The notes under the pieces are model-generated. The model had not been told where the DNA came from. It made no database searches and worked only from the letters and a program-made list of their open reading frames with translations. The position numbers and the translations under genes are program-made. From Budorcas taxicolor (Eukaryota > Chordata > Mammalia > Artiodactyla > Bovidae), in assembly GCF_023091745.1 (NCBI RefSeq), contig NC_068925.1, positions 4,898,001-4,962,000 of the forward strand: a stretch of 64,000 nucleotides of DNA, read 5' to 3'. Below are positions 34,465 through 46,261 of this stretch, one piece after another. The first letter of the stretch is position 1. Each line of letters opens with the position of its first letter.

Positions 34465-35905
34465 ATTTCTATATATCTTATTGAGGTATAATTTAACATA
34501 TTAATTTCATTGTACAATATAATGATTCACAAAATGACAACCACAGTAATTCTGTCCCCATATAGTTTTTTTAAGAGCTATTCTCTTCAGTTTAGTTCAG
34601 TTCAGTCGCTCAGTCGTGTCCGACTCTTTGCGACCCCATGAATCGCAGCACGCCAGGCCTCCCTGTCCATCACCAACTCCCGGAGTTCACTCAGACTCAC
34701 CTCCATCGAGTCCGTGATGCCATCCAGCCATCTCATCCTCAGTCGTCTCCTCCTCCTCCTGCCCCCAATCCCTCCCAGCATCAGAGTCTTTTCCAATGAG
34801 TCAACTCTTCGCATGAGGTGGCCAAAGGACTGGAGTGTCAGCTTTACCATCATTCCTTCCAAAGAAATCCCAGGGCTGATCTCCTTCAGAATGGACTGGT
34901 TGGATCTCCTTGCAGTCCAAGGGACTCTCAAGTCTTCTCCAACACCACAGTTCAAAAGCATCAATTCTTCGGCGCCCAGCCTTCTTCACGCAACATTTAA
35001 AAATGCAATATGGTATTATTAGCTATTGTCACCATGCCATAGGCTATATCCCCATGACATTTATTTCTGAAATTTCTGTGTTTTGACCTTCTTCACCCAT
35101 TTTGCCCACTATGCACCTCTACCTCTAGTAATGACCAATCTATTCTCTGTATCTATGAACTTGGGCAGGTTTTTTGTTTTTAAAATTCTACATATAAGTA
35201 ACATAAGTATCTGTCTTTCCCTGACATTTCATTTAACATAAGCCTTCTAGCACCATCCACGTTGCTGCAAATGCTAAGATCCATTCTTTCTTGTGGTCAA
35301 ATTATACTCACTGTGTTGTGTGTACACGTTTTTTTCTCTCTTTATCCAGTCATCCGCCAGCAGACACATAAGTTGTTTCCATATCTTGGCTATTGTAAAA
35401 ATATGCTTCAGTGAACACAGTGGTTTCATGTATAATTCCAAATTAATGTTTTTGTTTCCTTCAGATAAATACCTAGAGGTATCATATGGTAAGTTCTATT
35501 TTATCAGTAATTTTTTTTAAGAATCTCCATATCATTTTCCATAGTGGCTGCACTTATTTACATTTCCACCAATAGTGCGCAAGGATTCCCTTTCCTCCAC
35601 GTCCTCACCAACACTTGTTATTGCTTGTCTTTTTGATAATAGCCATTTTAACAGGTGTGATGTGATATTTCACTGTGGTTTCGGTTTGTATTTCCGTGAC
35701 GATTAGTCATGCTGAGATCTTTTCATGTCTTGTTGGCCATCTGTAGGTCTTCTTTAGAAAAATGTCTATTCAGACCCTCTGCCCATTTTTAGGCATGCTG
35801 GTTTTGTTTTTTTGCTGCCGAGTTCTATGAGTTCTTCATATATTTTAGATATTAAGCCCTTATCAGATATGTCATTTGCAAATATTTTCTCCTGAAAACT
35901 TATAT
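34465..35905 (-). mobile_element. L1 3' region interrupted by BovB
   Basis: Reverse-oriented L1 text on both sides of the BovB at 34587-34989: ttattgaggtataatttaac on the left; ctttccctgacatttcattt, gccattttaacaggtgtgat, and cttatcagatatgtcatttg on the right. Confidence 0.85.
34587..34989 (-). mobile_element. BovB 3' fragment nested in L1
   Basis: The full 3' terminus plus the last part of ORF2, reverse-oriented: cagttcagtcgctcagtcgt through gatgccatccagccatctca to ccttgcagtccaagggactc and aattcttcgg. Target-site duplications are not evident. Confidence 0.95.
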
Positions 35906-37865
35906 ACTCGGATTCTTTGCTTAAAAAGGCAAAAGAGAAGTATAACATTTCATGAAGATTCCTATTAATATCATCTTCATAACCCTGTCACATGTTGGGT
36001 TCCCTAGAATCAGAGTCTGAACCCTGTGGCTTATTGCAGAAGCGCTGCTCAGAAAACCTGCATGGGTCTGTGGTCCCAGGTACAGCTAGGCCTTGGCCTG
36101 ATTCAGGGAGGATGGGTGGGACATGGAGGCCTCTGGAGCACAATCAGTACCACAGAGGTGTCCCTTCCCCTCCTGATGCCAAAGGGCTGGCTTCTTGATC
36201 TTCCAGATTAGTCTTTGGCTCTGGGCTACCCAGGTGGGTCTCACTGATCAGGAGAAGCAGACCCCATCAACTGAAGGCAACTCTCGGGAAAGAGTGGCAC
36301 CCGTGAGTCTGGCAGGAACCCACACAGCAGGGAAGGGGCTCAGGGCCAAGCGGTCATTCACACAGACTCTGGACAAGTCCTCTGCTTCCCCCGCTGGAGC
36401 ATCATTACAGCTCAGCTCCTAGTACAGGGTCTGGTACACAGTAAGCCCTTCATAAATGCCAACAGAATGACACCCTGTTAGGAAGGAAGTTGCTACCTCT
36501 CAAAGAGGTAAACTGAAGTTATCTGGAAAAGTTTCCAGTTGAGTGAAGAATCACGGAGCATAAGGTCACACTGGCCCACAGGAGTAGGCAGGCAGAGAGA
36601 CTCACTGAATACAGAACCACGACCTTCCCATCACCAGCAGGATTTGCCGAGAATGCAGATCTGTTCATCTAAGCAATACTTCTGCCTCCCCACTTTGGGA
36701 GAGCATAGCACCTCAAAAAGAACCTTTTGATGGTTTCTCACAAGTGGAAGTATGTGCTGTCACTAAGAATTAATTGTAGAAAGCCTTGCCTAAGGAAATG
36801 CCCCAATTTTTCCTTTTTGCTACCAGAATTGGTATAAGCAAGAAAGATACTGGCAGGTGATTAGTGGTGTATTCCTTGCACGTCTCCAAATGGCCTACTT
36901 TTGCAAGCAATATCCCACCTTTAAATAAAGCTGCTAGGAAATGCAGAAAACTGCCTATGTTCTTTTGCCAAGTTGCAGTATTGGGCTTAAAAGTGAAATA
37001 TAGTAAGGCAGCCTCCAGCGTCTATATAGCTGTTACTACTCTGATAACATAAAATCCCTTTACCCTGGGGTCTCATATACTGGGATGTATTTTCCACACT
37101 CACCAGAAATTAAGAAAGATACATGATATCATCTGACTTTTGAATATGGTAATGAGAATGGACACCAGATGTAGCAAGGGAGTTGATTAGTTTCAAAGCA
37201 GAAATCAAGAGATGCAAGGCATCAAGTGCGACGGGAGAGTCAGGGTCTATTTCACTAGGCCTCCGTTGAGGAAAGTTAAAAAAAAATCATAAGAGTTAGT
37301 GCAGTTTGGGGCTAGACTATGCATATAAGTACCCCCACATCTCTAATGGACTCTGTTAGAGCCGTCAATGTTGACTCCAGCTTACCTGCTTGTTATCGGT
37401 GACGTATATCCTGCCTGTTCTGGCACATTCTGGTTGGGTTTCCACGGGCGCACGGTGTGGAAAGTCAAGAGACTTACCCCGATACAGCTTGTCGTGGCCA
37501 CAGTGTGTTATTGAGGGGGTAGTGGGGCTGGGATGCACAGAAGAAAGGAAGCCAGATGATACACAGGGGTCACCTACACAGGGGGAGAAAGAGTCTGCAG
37601 GCAGAATTGAAACTGTAGATGTATTTTGTTTGGCTCACAGTTTTGAGGGTTTAAAATCTTTCTTAAATTAGTTGCCAATTTGAAGAATTCAGAGATTTCA
37701 CCTAAATATCCAGAATTTTCACTCCTCTTGAAATACCGACTCACCTTCCTGCATGGTGTGTCCTGGCTGGGCTGGGGAGCTGTTGCCCGCTCCGGGGCGA
37801 CGTGCATTGAGCAAGTCAGAGGACTCACTCATTCACTTACACAGTTTGCCTGGGCCCATGACGTT
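35906..37865. other. intergenic unique sequence
   Basis: An L2-like scrap lies at 36420-36470 (gtacacagtaagcccttcat). No gene or RNA is recognised. Confidence 0.4.
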
Positions 37866-38082
37866 TGGGCTTCCCTTGGGGCTCAGATGGTAAAGCATCT
37901 GCCTGCCATGGAGGAGACCCGGGTTCAGTCCCTGGGTCAGGAAGATCCCCTGGAGAAGGAAATGGCAACCCACTCCAGTATTCTTGCCTGGAGAATCCCA
38001 TGGACAGAGGACCCTGGTGGGCTACAGTTCATGGGGTCACAAAGAGTCGGACACGACTGAGTGACTTCACTTTCTTTCTCTC
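37866..38082 (+). mobile_element. Bov-tA SINE
   Basis: Complete head-to-tail element: gggcttcccttggggctcag, atggtaaagcatctgcctgc, box B ggttcagtccc, then Bov-A text to gacacgactgagtgacttca. Confidence 0.95.
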
Positions 38083-38139
38083 TATGGATGTTTGAGTTTG
38101 AGACCCCTGATGTTGTGAGCAAATGTTATGAATAATCGC

Positions 38140-38735
38140 TTCATTTCTTTTTTATTTTTTAAAACTGTGGCAAATATACATAACACATAGCTTCCTTGAT
38201 GGCTCAGACAGTAAAGAATCTGTCAGCAATGTGGGAGACCCAGGTTCGATCCATGGGTTGGGATGATTCCCTGGAGACGGGAGGACAGCTCATTCTGGTA
38301 CTCTTGCCTGGAGAATCCCATGGACAGAGGAGCCTGGTGGGCTATAGTCCATGGGATTGCAAAGAGTCAGACACGACTGAGTAATTAACACTTTCATACA
38401 TAACACAAAATGTACCACTTTAACCATTTTTAGCTATGCAGTTCAGTGATCCTAAATACTGCTGTGCGACCATCACTCCCATCCATTTCTGAAACTTCTC
38501 TTATCTTCCCAAACTAAAACTCGGAAGCCATCAACCAACAGCTCTCCACTCCCCCACCCCTCAGAAACTGGCAACCACCATTCTGCGTTTGGTCTCTATG
38601 AGTCTGACTATTCTAGGTAATCATAAAAGCAGAATCATACAGCACTCGCCCTTTTGTGGTTGGACTATTTTACTTAGCACTCTGTCTTTAAGGTTCATCA
38701 ATGTAGTTTCCAATTCAGAAATATATTGCTCATTT
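38140..38735 (-). mobile_element. L1 3' region interrupted by a Bov-tA
   Basis: Reverse-oriented L1 text: aaactgtggcaaatatacat on the left; ctgtgcgaccatcactccca, aactggcaaccaccattctg and ctgtctttaaggttcatcaa on the right. Confidence 0.85.
38176..38407 (+). mobile_element. Bov-tA SINE with 12-bp target-site duplication
   Basis: The element at 38188-38395 has box A text (gatggctcagacagtaaag), an intact box B (ggttcgatcc) and Bov-A text. Perfect atacataacaca copies lie at 38176-38187 and 38396-38407. Confidence 0.96.
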
Positions 38736-41700
38736 TACAGAGGCAACTGAGGCTCCAGGCCAGCATTCCATGCCCACGGGGGCATGGTGAGATTGGAACC
38801 TGGAGGCCCTGAGTTCCATCTCAGCACCATCCCCCGTGTCATCCCCTTTGGGCCAGTTTCAACGTTCCAGCAGCATCAGGAAGAAAGACGTGCTCCTCCT
38901 GGCAGCAGAGCCCCCCTGACTCAGGCAGGCTGTGAACGTGCCCTTCTTGCTTGCCCCACACCAGTCTTGGGGAAAGCAGAACTGCGCTCTGATTGGAACA
39001 GTAGTAGACGTCAGTGACCCATATTCCCCGAGAGGCCAACAAACCTTAGTGGCAACCACAGCAAAGCAAATTCTTCCTGTCCCCTCAGCGTATTTTTAGC
39101 TAATCCCTCAGCTCCGAAGAGAATTTAACAATGGCTCTCTAGGAACTGGAGCTGTCACAGCGTTCTCCCGTTGTCAGGAGACAGCGAGGCGCCCTCGTCC
39201 ACGCCTGCGGCGTGCCTAGAATAGCCCCTTCTGGCTCTCCAGGGAGTGATTCATTAGGCAGGGTTGTGTTTAGGTTACACCCACACAGGAGCACCTGTGT
39301 GGGAGCCATCGTTTTTCAGTGAACGGGAACCAGTGCTGGGTGCTGTGTGTCTGCAACACCTCTGCGTATTTCTTCCTGCTCTGCACTCACCCACTTTGCC
39401 AGCAGGAAAGGGGCAGGAAGCTGTCTGTGTGCAACGACAGGAAGATGCCCCGATGGCACTTGCTTTGGCTTCCACGTCCCTTCTTCCTGGGTGCATTTCT
39501 TCTGGAGCAAGCTTGCTCAAAGTTAGCGTGGCTTCACACAAGCTAATTGCCTTCCCTTTCATGTTCTGCCATCCAAGATTCTAGGGGAAATCTTCCTCAG
39601 AATCAAATGCTAAATTGGTTTGGCACTTTCTTATTTTAGTCTTGAGATTATTTCTTGATTTGGAAAAGAGTAACGTTTAATTTTACTTCAGAGATGAGCC
39701 TCTTCATGTTACTCTAATCAGGAAGGCTTTTCTTGGCTGGGGGGTAGTGGTGGGGTTTGAGGACAGAAGGAAAGTGTGTGTGGGGGAAGCAAAAAGAAAG
39801 ACCTCCCAAACAGCAATAATCCTATTTCTTGCATGTTAGAATTATTATCAATACCCTAGATTTGAATAATGTGGTCTGGCACTTCTTTATTTATGACTGT
39901 GGCAATGAATATAACTTGGTGCTTAACCAATTATTTTTAAGAGGTGGGAGGGAGCACAGTATTTCTTTGAATGTTGAAAGCCAGAAATAGAACCTTTAAG
40001 AATTTCTTCCATCTGCCAGCCTGAACGTTGGCTGCATAGAGATTTCAACACCACACGTCACAGAATAGGACTTGTTGCCCCATATGCAGAACACATGCCC
40101 ACAAAATCCAACGCCCCTTGGGACATGAAATGAGCTGAATCTTGTGTCGCGAGCCAGTGCTCCCCTTAACTGCTTGGTGATCAGAGGGAGAACAGTCACT
40201 CTGGGCGGCACCCAGGTCTCACCCAGAGGTAAGTGACATTGAACCCATGTCCCTGCCCATGAGCGCTACCCATGCCCAGGAAGGACAGACTGCTCAGGAA
40301 TAAACACGCATAATGATGCCTTTCAGCAGCAGTTTGCTCATTTTAGGAACTTCTCACAGGGATAAGTAGGAGGTGAAATCTAGGGTATTGGTTTTGTCGT
40401 TTCAAATGTCTGTTTGGGTTGGAAATGGCTTGAAAAGGAAGTGGGCTTGTTCTGGATGCGTCAGGACTTTTAAGAAGAGATCCAGAGACGATTAAGATAC
40501 AGTCCCCAACCCAAAGAGCTCCAAGATTTGTAGCAGAGGCAGACAGGTAGTTGGAACTGGGAAAATAAAACACCCTGATGTCTTGGAGTTTGCCCTTGAT
40601 GAGAGAATAAATCTCTACACCAATTCCTTTCCTATCAGTGAGACTGGGGGGGTGGCGGGGGAGGGGGGGATGCGGGGAGGGGGGGTGGCGTGGGGAAGGC
40701 GGGGGCGGGGGTAGGGCTCTGCCTGGAAGTTTTATTTGACCTAAAGTCAAGACAATCTCAGTGTCACGCTTCTGCCGCGGTGGTGTGTAGCTGAGGGTGG
40801 GGTGCCGCAGGTAGATGACTCGGAGTTGGGAAGGGCACCAAAGTAAGGCCCAGTTCTTTCCTCTCCGCATTTCAGATTCCGCATCATGTCTACACTTTCA
40901 GAAAAGCCCGCTACGCACACAGCCTACCCTGCACCAGCTCCGTGAGGTCAGGTTGGTGGCAACAGTTTCCTGGAGACAGAGGACAGTGGTTCTGGGAGGA
41001 CACAGCTCCCCTCCATATACACACTCTCCGCGGATCGCCAGGGAAAGGGGAGCCTTACAGAGACGACCGTGAAGCACTTGGGTCACATCATGAAGATTCA
41101 CAGGCAGTGGTGTGCGTTCTCTCCGCAGAGGGGTTTCAGCGGCCCCCGCCACCCCTACCCCATTTGCCTGGTCAGCTGCAGCAGCTCCTTCCGCGCCTCC
41201 AGGGAGTTCCATGAAGGTGCCTCGTGTCTGCGCGCCAACAGCAGCCTGGCCTCCCCGCTCCTGCCCCCGCTCCTGCAGCCTTGCGGGCGCGGTGCCCTGG
41301 CCAAGGGCGACACAGGAAGTGCATGTCAGCGTGCGCCCCGCCTCCCACCGAGGCAGGCCTTCCTGCTCCTGCCCCTGCCGGGGCCCAGCACCCTGCTAAC
41401 TGCCCTGTGTGCCCGAAGTCTCTCAGGGGCCTGGGCAAGTGGCTCCTTCAGCCTGATGCCTCTTTAGAAGCCTTTCTCTACCCAGTTCTCAGGCGAAGCC
41501 ATGGAAGCGATGGAAACTGCCGAGGAAGACAGGGAGGCAGGGATGATTCGTTCTTAGGTCCTCTTCTGCGTTAGCCCCGGGATTAAAGACCTTAATACGG
41601 TCCCGAGACTCGCTATGATCCGAACTCTGCCTTCCTTTCCAGCCCATTCCTCACCACCCCCTTCAGTCTCCACCCCCTTAGCCTGCCCTGCCTCACCTAC

Positions 41701-41759
41701 CCGCCTCTAGAAGCACTGTGTCCTCCGCCTGGACACGGTCCTCTCACCTTTAGCCTCAC
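38736..41759. other. intergenic stretch with G-rich and GC-rich blocks
   Basis: A MIR-like piece lies at 38735-38830. The G-tract region 40645-40715 and the GC-rich block 41050-41570 are treated separately. No exon is firmly supported. Confidence 0.4.
40645..40715 (+). repeat. G-tract cluster, G-quadruplex candidate
   Basis: About 70 bp contain many runs of four to seven G (ctgggggggtggcgggggag, gcggggagggggggtgg, ggcgggggcgggggtaggg), easily meeting the four-G-run rule on the plus strand. Confidence 0.85.
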
Positions 41760-42050
41760 CCAGGTTCCTCCCACTTCTGTTGATCGAATCCTACTCTTGC
41801 TGGGTTCAACTATGATACCACTTGCTCCAGGAAGCTACCGGTGTCTACTCCTAACACTGGAGAAAGGCGCCCTCTTCTGTACTCCCTATCCTCCCGTCAA
41901 AAGCAGGTCAGTTAACATTGCAGTGTCTGTTGGCATCTCCTTCTCCCCTACCAGTCCCTTAAGAGTAGGGCTGTATCTTACACTGATTTTATTTGCCTTT
42001 CTATTGAGAGGGTGCAGGAGATGATAAATTATCAGATGGATGAATAGTGA
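41760..42050 (+). repeat. L2 3'-end fragment
   Basis: L2-like text: cttgctccaggaagctaccg, gtcccttaagagtagggctg, atcttacactgattttattt. Confidence 0.55.
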
Positions 42051-42116
42051 CACATTTCCTGAGATCAAACTCTCCCCCCCGAGTCTCTTCCTTTAAGACG
42101 TGTTTTTCCAAGGAGG

Positions 42117-42298
42117 AGGGATTGGGGGCAGGAGGAGAAGGGGACGACAGAGGATGAGATGGCTGGATGGCATCATTGACTCGATGGACATGAGTCTGGG
42201 TGAACTCCGGGAGTTGGTGATGGACAGGGAGGCCTGGCGAGCTGCGATTCATGGAGTCGCAAAGAGTCAGACACGACTGAGCGACTGAACTGAACTGA
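42117..42298 (+). mobile_element. BovB 3'-terminal fragment
   Basis: The last 180 bp of BovB: gggattgggggcaggaggag to gagcgactgaactgaactga. It sits beside an L2. Confidence 0.93.
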
Positions 42299-42810
42299 GC
42301 CAGTCCCCAGCGTGCACAGGCCCCTGAGGGACCCACCCTGCTGGTCTTCTGGCCTGACGCTTAGGGTCAGCCTGGCTGAGGCTTGAGCTAGGTTTCCTCC
42401 TACATATGCACCTGATGCTCATGAGCCACAGCACTGCTTCTCAAACTTTACTATGTGTAGGAATCTTGGGATCCTGTTAAAATGCAAATTCCAGCTTGGT
42501 AGTTTGGGGTAGGGCCTGAGCTGCCAATGCTGCCGTTTGGAGACCGTACCTTGAGTGGTGAGGCACTAATTAGAGGTCTTGTTCAGTCTCCAGAGACTGA
42601 TTCCAGGATTCTAATTTACAGGAAATAATTGGCAAAGATTCAAAATACTGAAGAAGGCTTTCTAGGAGATTTTTATCTATTATGCTTTATCTTATTGACA
42701 ACTAAACAAGTGGCCGTCACTGTAGGTTGCTTTCTCCTGTTCTTATGCTCAGTCCTCTACTCCCGTGTCTAACAGGCTGCTAAATTTCGAATGCCCACTC
42801 TCCTAGCCTC

Positions 42811-43042
42811 CCTTACTGTTCTGCATGCTAAGTCGCTTCAGTCATGTCTAACTCTTTGAGACCCTATGGACCATAGCCCGCCAGGCTCCTCTGTCCATTG
42901 GATTCTCCAGGCAGGAATACTGGAGTGGATTGCCCCCCTCCAGGGGATCTTCCTGACCCAGGGATCGAACCTGTGTCTTCTGGGTCTCCTTTAATGGCAG
43001 GCAGATTCTTTATCACTGAGCTACCTGGGAAGCCTTACTGTT
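42811..43042 (-). mobile_element. Bov-tA SINE with 10-bp target-site duplication
   Basis: The reverse-oriented element at 42821-43032 (gctaagtcgcttcagtcatg to tgagctacctgggaag) is bracketed by perfect ccttactgtt at 42811-42820 and 43033-43042. Confidence 0.96.
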
Positions 43043-43679
43043 AACACAAACTGGGGATAGGAGGTGGTGAGTTCCTAAGTTCTGCCTTAAAATACTAATG
43101 AAATGGGCTGAGTTTCAGAAGTAATTTCAGGAGTTTAAAGACAGCAGGCCAATATCTTTGCGATTCTCTTAGCCTTCCTCTTATGCTTTTTAACTTGTAG
43201 TCACAAAATAGCTGCTGATGCTTAATAAGATCAAGCATCTCTAAATATCACCAAATATCTAGTCAGTTTCAAATTTTCATGATCGTAATTTTTTCTACAG
43301 CTGGTTTAGAGTCAGGATCATATTACATTTGGTTATTTTTAATAGTATTATATGCTTTAAGCTCCAAATTTCTTTTTAAGAGATAAAATAAATCCCTGTT
43401 TGTTTAAGCCAGCTTTACTGAGTTTTATGTTCCTTACAGCCAAAATGTAATACAGTATACATTTTTTAAAATTAAAACTTTCCTGAATTAACACAAATCA
43501 ACACACTCTGCTTATAGAAATCTTTAAAAACATGGAATAGTAGAAATAAAGAAAGTCAGAGTCCCATTGTTGAAGTACTATTAACATTTTGATATATTTC
43601 TTCCAGTGTTGTTTGTTTAGTTGTGATAATACAATAGTAATGAATCTGCATCTTTTTTGCTTACCATTAAAAAGAAGCA

Positions 43680-43870
43680 TTTTAGGGGTGATGAAAATAT
43701 TCTAAAATTGATTGTGGTAATGGTTGTATACCTATGCTTATTCTAAAATATGAATAGGTGATGGTTGTTCAACTATGCATACTCTAAAAATCATTAAATT
43801 GTACACAGTAGGTGAACTGTATGACATGTAAATTATATCTCAATAAAGCTGCTTAAAATTTTTTAAATAA
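43680..43870 (+). mobile_element. L1 3'-terminal fragment with internal duplication
   Basis: L1 3' text ggggtgatgaaaatattcta, then ttgtacacagtaggtgaact and tatatctcaataaagctgct. A partial internal repeat (atggttgtatacctatgc / atggttgttcaactatgc) is visible. Confidence 0.8.
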
Positions 43871-44215
43871 GCATTTTCTGTTATGATAAACTTTTTAATA
43901 TTTTTAATTCTTACATAGTCATCTATTGAGAGGCAAAATAAACCTCAACTTATTAAGCCTTTCCCCTACTGTTGGATGTTTGAGTTGGCTCTACCGTTTG
44001 ACTGCCATGAAAACTGCTGCAGCTAACTCCTTGGTACTTAAGACTTCTCTCTGTCTAGAAGTAGCTCTTCCCAGAAGCTGAACTATTATGCCAAAGTGTA
44101 ACAATTTATTGAACATTTACTGAGGGCTTCTACCAGTTAGCTGTGGACAATGATAAGTATTATATCAATACTTTCTATGTGCAATTTCTTCACATTCTTC
44201 ATCACCCTAAGATGA

Positions 44216-44395
44216 TGTTCAGTTCAGTTCAGTTCAGTTCAGTTCAGTTCAGTCGCTCAGTTGTGTCTGACTGTTTGTGACCCCATGGACTGCAGCAGTC
44301 CAGGCTTCCCTGTCCATCACCAACTCCTGGAACTTGCTCAAACTCGTGTCCACTGAGTCGGTGATGCCATCCAACCATCTCATCCTCTGTCACCC
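44216..44395 (-). mobile_element. BovB 3' fragment with expanded (CAGTT)n tail
   Basis: Reverse-oriented BovB terminus (cagtcgctcagttgtgtctg to catccaaccatctcatcctc) preceded by about seven cagtt units at 44219-44252. The tail microsatellite is longer than in the other copies here. It interrupts an older MIR/L2-like stretch. Confidence 0.92.
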
Positions 44396-44827
44396 TAAGC
44401 ATCTGTTTTATCCGTGTTTTCAGAAGTTGAACTGAAGCTCAGAGAAGACAACTACCTCCCCCAAGCTCACAAAGCCAATGAACAGAGGAGCTCAGGTGCC
44501 TGCCCAGCCCTGCCCGCCCCCAGGGCCGTGATCACTACACTCCTCACCAGGTCCTAATCCTTTCAGACCTTTCTAAGCTCAATGGTGAAAATGTAATCTT
44601 GTTCTGAGTGATTTTCTTTTCATGACTGGTGATGTTGGCTAGTTCTTTGGGTTTGCCAAAGCAGATACATTCCCTTTTTTGCTTATCACCTGTTGTGGCC
44701 TTTCCCATAGTTGACTACCCAATTTGAAGAATGAATAAAATGTGATCCATGGCTTATCACCATAGTTAAAAGGAACAACTCCAGGCACAGTTTCCTTCTT
44801 AGAGGTCTGCACAAACGTGAAAGTACC

Positions 44828-44833
44828 TTTAAT
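44828..44833 (-). terminator. poly(A) signal ATTAAA, probably LEMD1
   Basis: The minus strand reads ATTAAA about 250 nt after the LEMD1 stop, with GT-rich sequence (cgtttgtg) shortly downstream. I see no closer canonical hexamer. The assignment is inference. Confidence 0.45.
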
Positions 44834-45079
44834 GATGGCCAACCTGACTCGGGGAACTTCCTACTATCAAGCTCTTTGACATAAATGCCTGGCTCGCTCC
44901 CTCATCCCTTCCACCTGTCTGGAGCCTGGCCTCAGACCCTTCAGCTCAGCACAGGGCAAGGGAAGACTACCCGGCTGTGGGGCTGGGTCTCTACCTTGAG
45001 AGTAGCCTCTGCTCCCTCCTGAAGCAGAGGCCTCGGAGCGGTGCTCAGGCACGTGCTCACCACTCTGCTTCTAAAGCAC

Positions 45080-45278
45080 TTAACCAAAGAGTGACTTGTT
45101 TTCCATAGTTATGTAGACAAATATCACGATAATGAAGATGCCAAGCACAGCGAGCATCAAGCGCATTGGAAACGCTTCCAGGCTCCTGTCTCCAGCTCCC
45201 CTGTTCACTCTGCGGCAGGCTTTCTCTTTGAGGCTCCTCAGTGCTTCGCATCTGATGTCTGACACTCTTGCAGCACGT
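45080..45278 (-). CDS. LEMD1: LEMD1 terminal coding exon (C-terminal transmembrane tail)
   Basis: The acceptor is TTTTCACAG; the coding part is 199 nt, ending in TAA (45082-45080). The first base completes an Arg codon split after two bases in the previous exon. The residues run RAARVSDIRCEALRSLKEK to FPMRLMLAVLGIFIIVIFVY and ITMENKSLFG. The last part, a hydrophobic segment plus NKSLFG, is nearly identical to human LEMD1 as I recall it. The linker before it is strongly diverged but the same length, 45 residues from AAR to LAVLG. LEMD1 is a LEM-domain membrane protein, expected at the nuclear envelope or ER by analogy with its family, and reported as a testis/cancer antigen. The tail anchors the protein; the LEM domain is not in this exon. 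Confidence 0.88.
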
Positions 45279-46184
45279 CTGTGAAAACAGTAGTGGCCTT
45301 TAGGGTTGTGTACAACTGCTACTCGAGGACCCCTTAAAATGTGCGGGGCTTCAGGCCCAAGGGAGCGGCCATGGTGAGACTTCAGGAAGCAACCCTCTGC
45401 TCATTTAAAACCTAAGCTAATTTCAAAGAGTAATAGTAACAGGATATCACCAAGGTGTGAGATCTCTGAAATCCCACGGAACGTGTGTTCATCACCCTGA
45501 GTGTGGCATCTTCCAATGGTGGTGCGAGGCCAGGCTCAGGGCCTTACAGTGCCCCGGTGCCCACTGGGGATGGGCACTCGCTGAGGGGGTGTCTGCACAT
45601 TGGCCCTCTCCCTTTCCTCCACAGGTATAAGCACTGATTTTTCAGGGAGGAGATGGGAACTACTTTTGAAATCTGCTTATGTTACATTGCCAAAGGAAAG
45701 AGGGGAATTTCTGATTTGCTAGTCAAATCCTGGCAATCGGCCAAAATTTATTCAGAAGTTAGGAAGTATACCAGAAGGCTTTACTGTTTTGACCCATAAA
45801 ATATCCTGTTTTGAGCTCTTATTTCAACTCCTTGCTCTTTTTTTTTCTTTTCTTTTCCCTTCCCCACCAATAGGAATAAAGGTTTCTGAATGACTACCAA
45901 TGTTTCTAAATGACTTGGGTTCTGGTTCTATGATTTATGCTATCCTCCTCAGCTTCTCCGGCCCATTTCCTTCTCTCTAAATACGAGTAGTGAAGTGCAG
46001 AGTCTGTAAAGCTCCTTAGACTTCGAAATTGTGAGAGATCACCAATCTTTCTCCTTTCTCAACACATTCCTTTCAGACTCAAACCCTTCACAGAAATCTG
46101 AATAATGAGTTTTTTTCCAGGAGTTGCATAAGACTCATATCTTATGTACATACATATCTTCTCATATGTTAAGAAAAGCATTAC
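45279..46184 (-). other. LEMD1: LEMD1 last intron
   Basis: A 906-bp GT-AG intron between the two recognised LEMD1 exons. I see no recent ruminant transposon inside it. Confidence 0.7.
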
Positions 46185-46261
46185 CTTCTTCCCTTAGTAC
46201 GGTTAGAATCTGAGCAGAAGATTTCTACGGCTTTTGGTTTACTGGTGGAAGTCTTGCATCT
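46185..46261 (-). CDS. LEMD1: LEMD1 penultimate recognisable exon
   Basis: A long T-rich tract and CATTAG precede the exon, and AAG|GTAATG is its donor (GT at 46184-46183). In the frame that joins the terminal exon it reads CKTSTSKPKAVEIFC then SDSNRTKGR, ending in two bases of an Arg codon. This aligns with the recalled human segment ASTTKRKAVDTYC..KGRRW. The next AG downstream (exon start 46259) is an alternative 5' end. Upstream exons, including the LEM domain, were not found and may lie beyond the window. Confidence 0.75.

Noticed and set aside
45057..45251. alternative frame over the LEMD1 last exon
   Set aside because: Shadow of the real LEMD1 frame, which ends in the conserved NKSLFG.
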